From positions 372,001 to 436,000 of the forward strand of contig NZ_JAGWCB010000012.1 of NCBI RefSeq assembly GCF_020387415.1: 64,000 nucleotides of DNA, in the 5' to 3' direction. Shown one piece after another: positions 63,607 through 64,000 of this stretch (its first letter is position 1; each line of letters begins with the position of its first letter). A model generated the notes under the pieces. It saw only the letters and a program-made list of their open reading frames with translations. It was not told the origin of the DNA and made no database searches. The translations under genes and the position numbers were made by a program. Source of the stretch: Ideonella benzenivorans (GTDB lineage: Bacteria > Pseudomonadota > Gammaproteobacteria > Burkholderiales > Burkholderiaceae_C).

Positions 63607-63738
63607 ATGAAGCTCTTTGCTCGAGTCCTCTCGGCTCTCGCCGCGGTTGGTAGCCTGGTGTCGTCCGCACTCTGGCTGATATCAGCCAGCCAGCAGAAGA
63701 ACGCGGCGTCACTAGCTAGCTCTGCTAGGGCCTGTTAA
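63607..63738 (+). pseudogene. Small membrane protein cut by an IS
   Basis: MKLFARVLSALAAVGSLVSSALWLISASQQKNAAS has one membrane helix. The frame runs into the IS inverted repeat and stops on its TAA (63736-63738), so the native C-terminus is lost. The IS junction lies at about 63728, after CTAG. Confidence 0.55.
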
Positions 63739-64000
63739 CACAACCGAAGTCCATCGGCGACGAGGACGAAGCTGAGGAAGCCGAGGAACATGACGTCGAG
63801 CTTCTCGAAGCGAGAGAAGATTCGGCGGTAGCCTTTGAGCCTGCGGAACAGGCGCTCGACTTCGTTGCGGCGCTTGTACATCTCGCGGTCGTACTCCCAG
63901 GGGTCCAGCCGCGTCTTGGGCGGCGGTACAACTGGGATGTAGCCGAAGTCCAGCGCCAGTTGGATCGTTTCGTTGCCCGCGTAGGCGCTGTCCATCAACA
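63728..64000 (-). mobile_element. IS5-family insertion sequence, right end
   Basis: The end begins at about 63728 with GGGCCTGTTAACA, the IS5-type terminal repeat. CTAG flanks it and could be the target duplication. It holds the transposase C-terminal part and continues past the window end. Confidence 0.75.
63735..64000 (-). CDS. IS5-family transposase, C-terminal part
   Basis: The start is beyond the window. Visible: DSAYAGNETIQLALDFGYIPVVPP, then EYDREMYKRRNEVERLFRRLKGYRRIFSRFEKLDVMFLGFL, which is the IS5/IS1031-type DDE segment; the glutamate is in RRNEVERLF. Its stop lies in the terminal repeat. Confidence 0.85.
   Translation of the reverse strand, partial: LMDSAYAGNETIQLALDFGYIPVVPPPKTRLDPWEYDREMYKRRNEVERLFRRLKGYRRIFSRFEKLDVMFLGFLSFVLVADGLRLC

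Overview
The window is a high-GC chromosomal segment from a betaproteobacterium. The Burkholderiales (the Leptothrix/Ideonella/Rubrivivax-like group) fit best. The support is a liu-type leucine catabolic cluster, minCDE, the ribF-ileS-lspA order, a secreted PHB depolymerase, DUF4124 and DUF2189 proteins, and very long GC-driven antisense shadow frames. The family-level assignment is an inference from gene content, not from a marker gene search.

Layout. 1-6140: leucine/isovalerate degradation operon (acyl-CoA synthetase, MCC beta, methylglutaconyl-CoA hydratase, biotin-carrying MCC alpha, HMG-CoA lyase), with overlapping or tightly spaced genes. 6219-6485: VF530-type small protein. 6740-11148: lower-GC island with a small membrane ORF and two translationally coupled dynamin-like GTPases that match the LeoBC/LeoA pair known as the Eleos anti-phage system; an IS-end-like hairpin closes it. 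11217-29460: core genes: PHB depolymerase, chemoreceptor, psd, ParA-like ATPase, minCDE-dusC, two serine peptidase/phosphatase-type exported enzymes, an RsgA-like GTPase and an S4 protein. 29492-52590: TonB receptor, RhlE-type helicase with a long leader, oligopeptidase A-like M3 peptidase, YaeQ, prolyl oligopeptidase, RNase-T-like exonuclease, MurB, YajQ, HDOD protein, RsuA-type synthase, RibF, IleS, LspA, UbiB-family kinase, DUF2189, YchJ, TruC-like synthase, RarD.

52636-59883: tRNA-Ala(CGC) carrying a 7.2-kb integrative element. Its integrase lies next to the tRNA and a 19-bp copy of the tRNA 3' end marks the far junction. It holds a serine recombinase under an operator-studded promoter, an RHH-like and a zinc-ribbon protein, and truncated BRO-N and Rha antirepressor-type genes, each cut short next to an unrelated gene (a membrane SHOCT/zinc-ribbon protein and a minus-strand hypothetical).

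59884-64000: DUF4124 protein, then a patchwork with a BrnT/CopG-like toxin-antitoxin pair, a DUF6232 membrane protein, a broken S1/P1 nuclease, small ORFs and an IS5-family element running off the end. It also holds a class II, leucine-type tRNA-like gene (62752-62868) whose anticodon arm is stretched to a 17-bp hairpin. That gene, the dynamin pair and the tRNA-Ala element are the most unusual contents.
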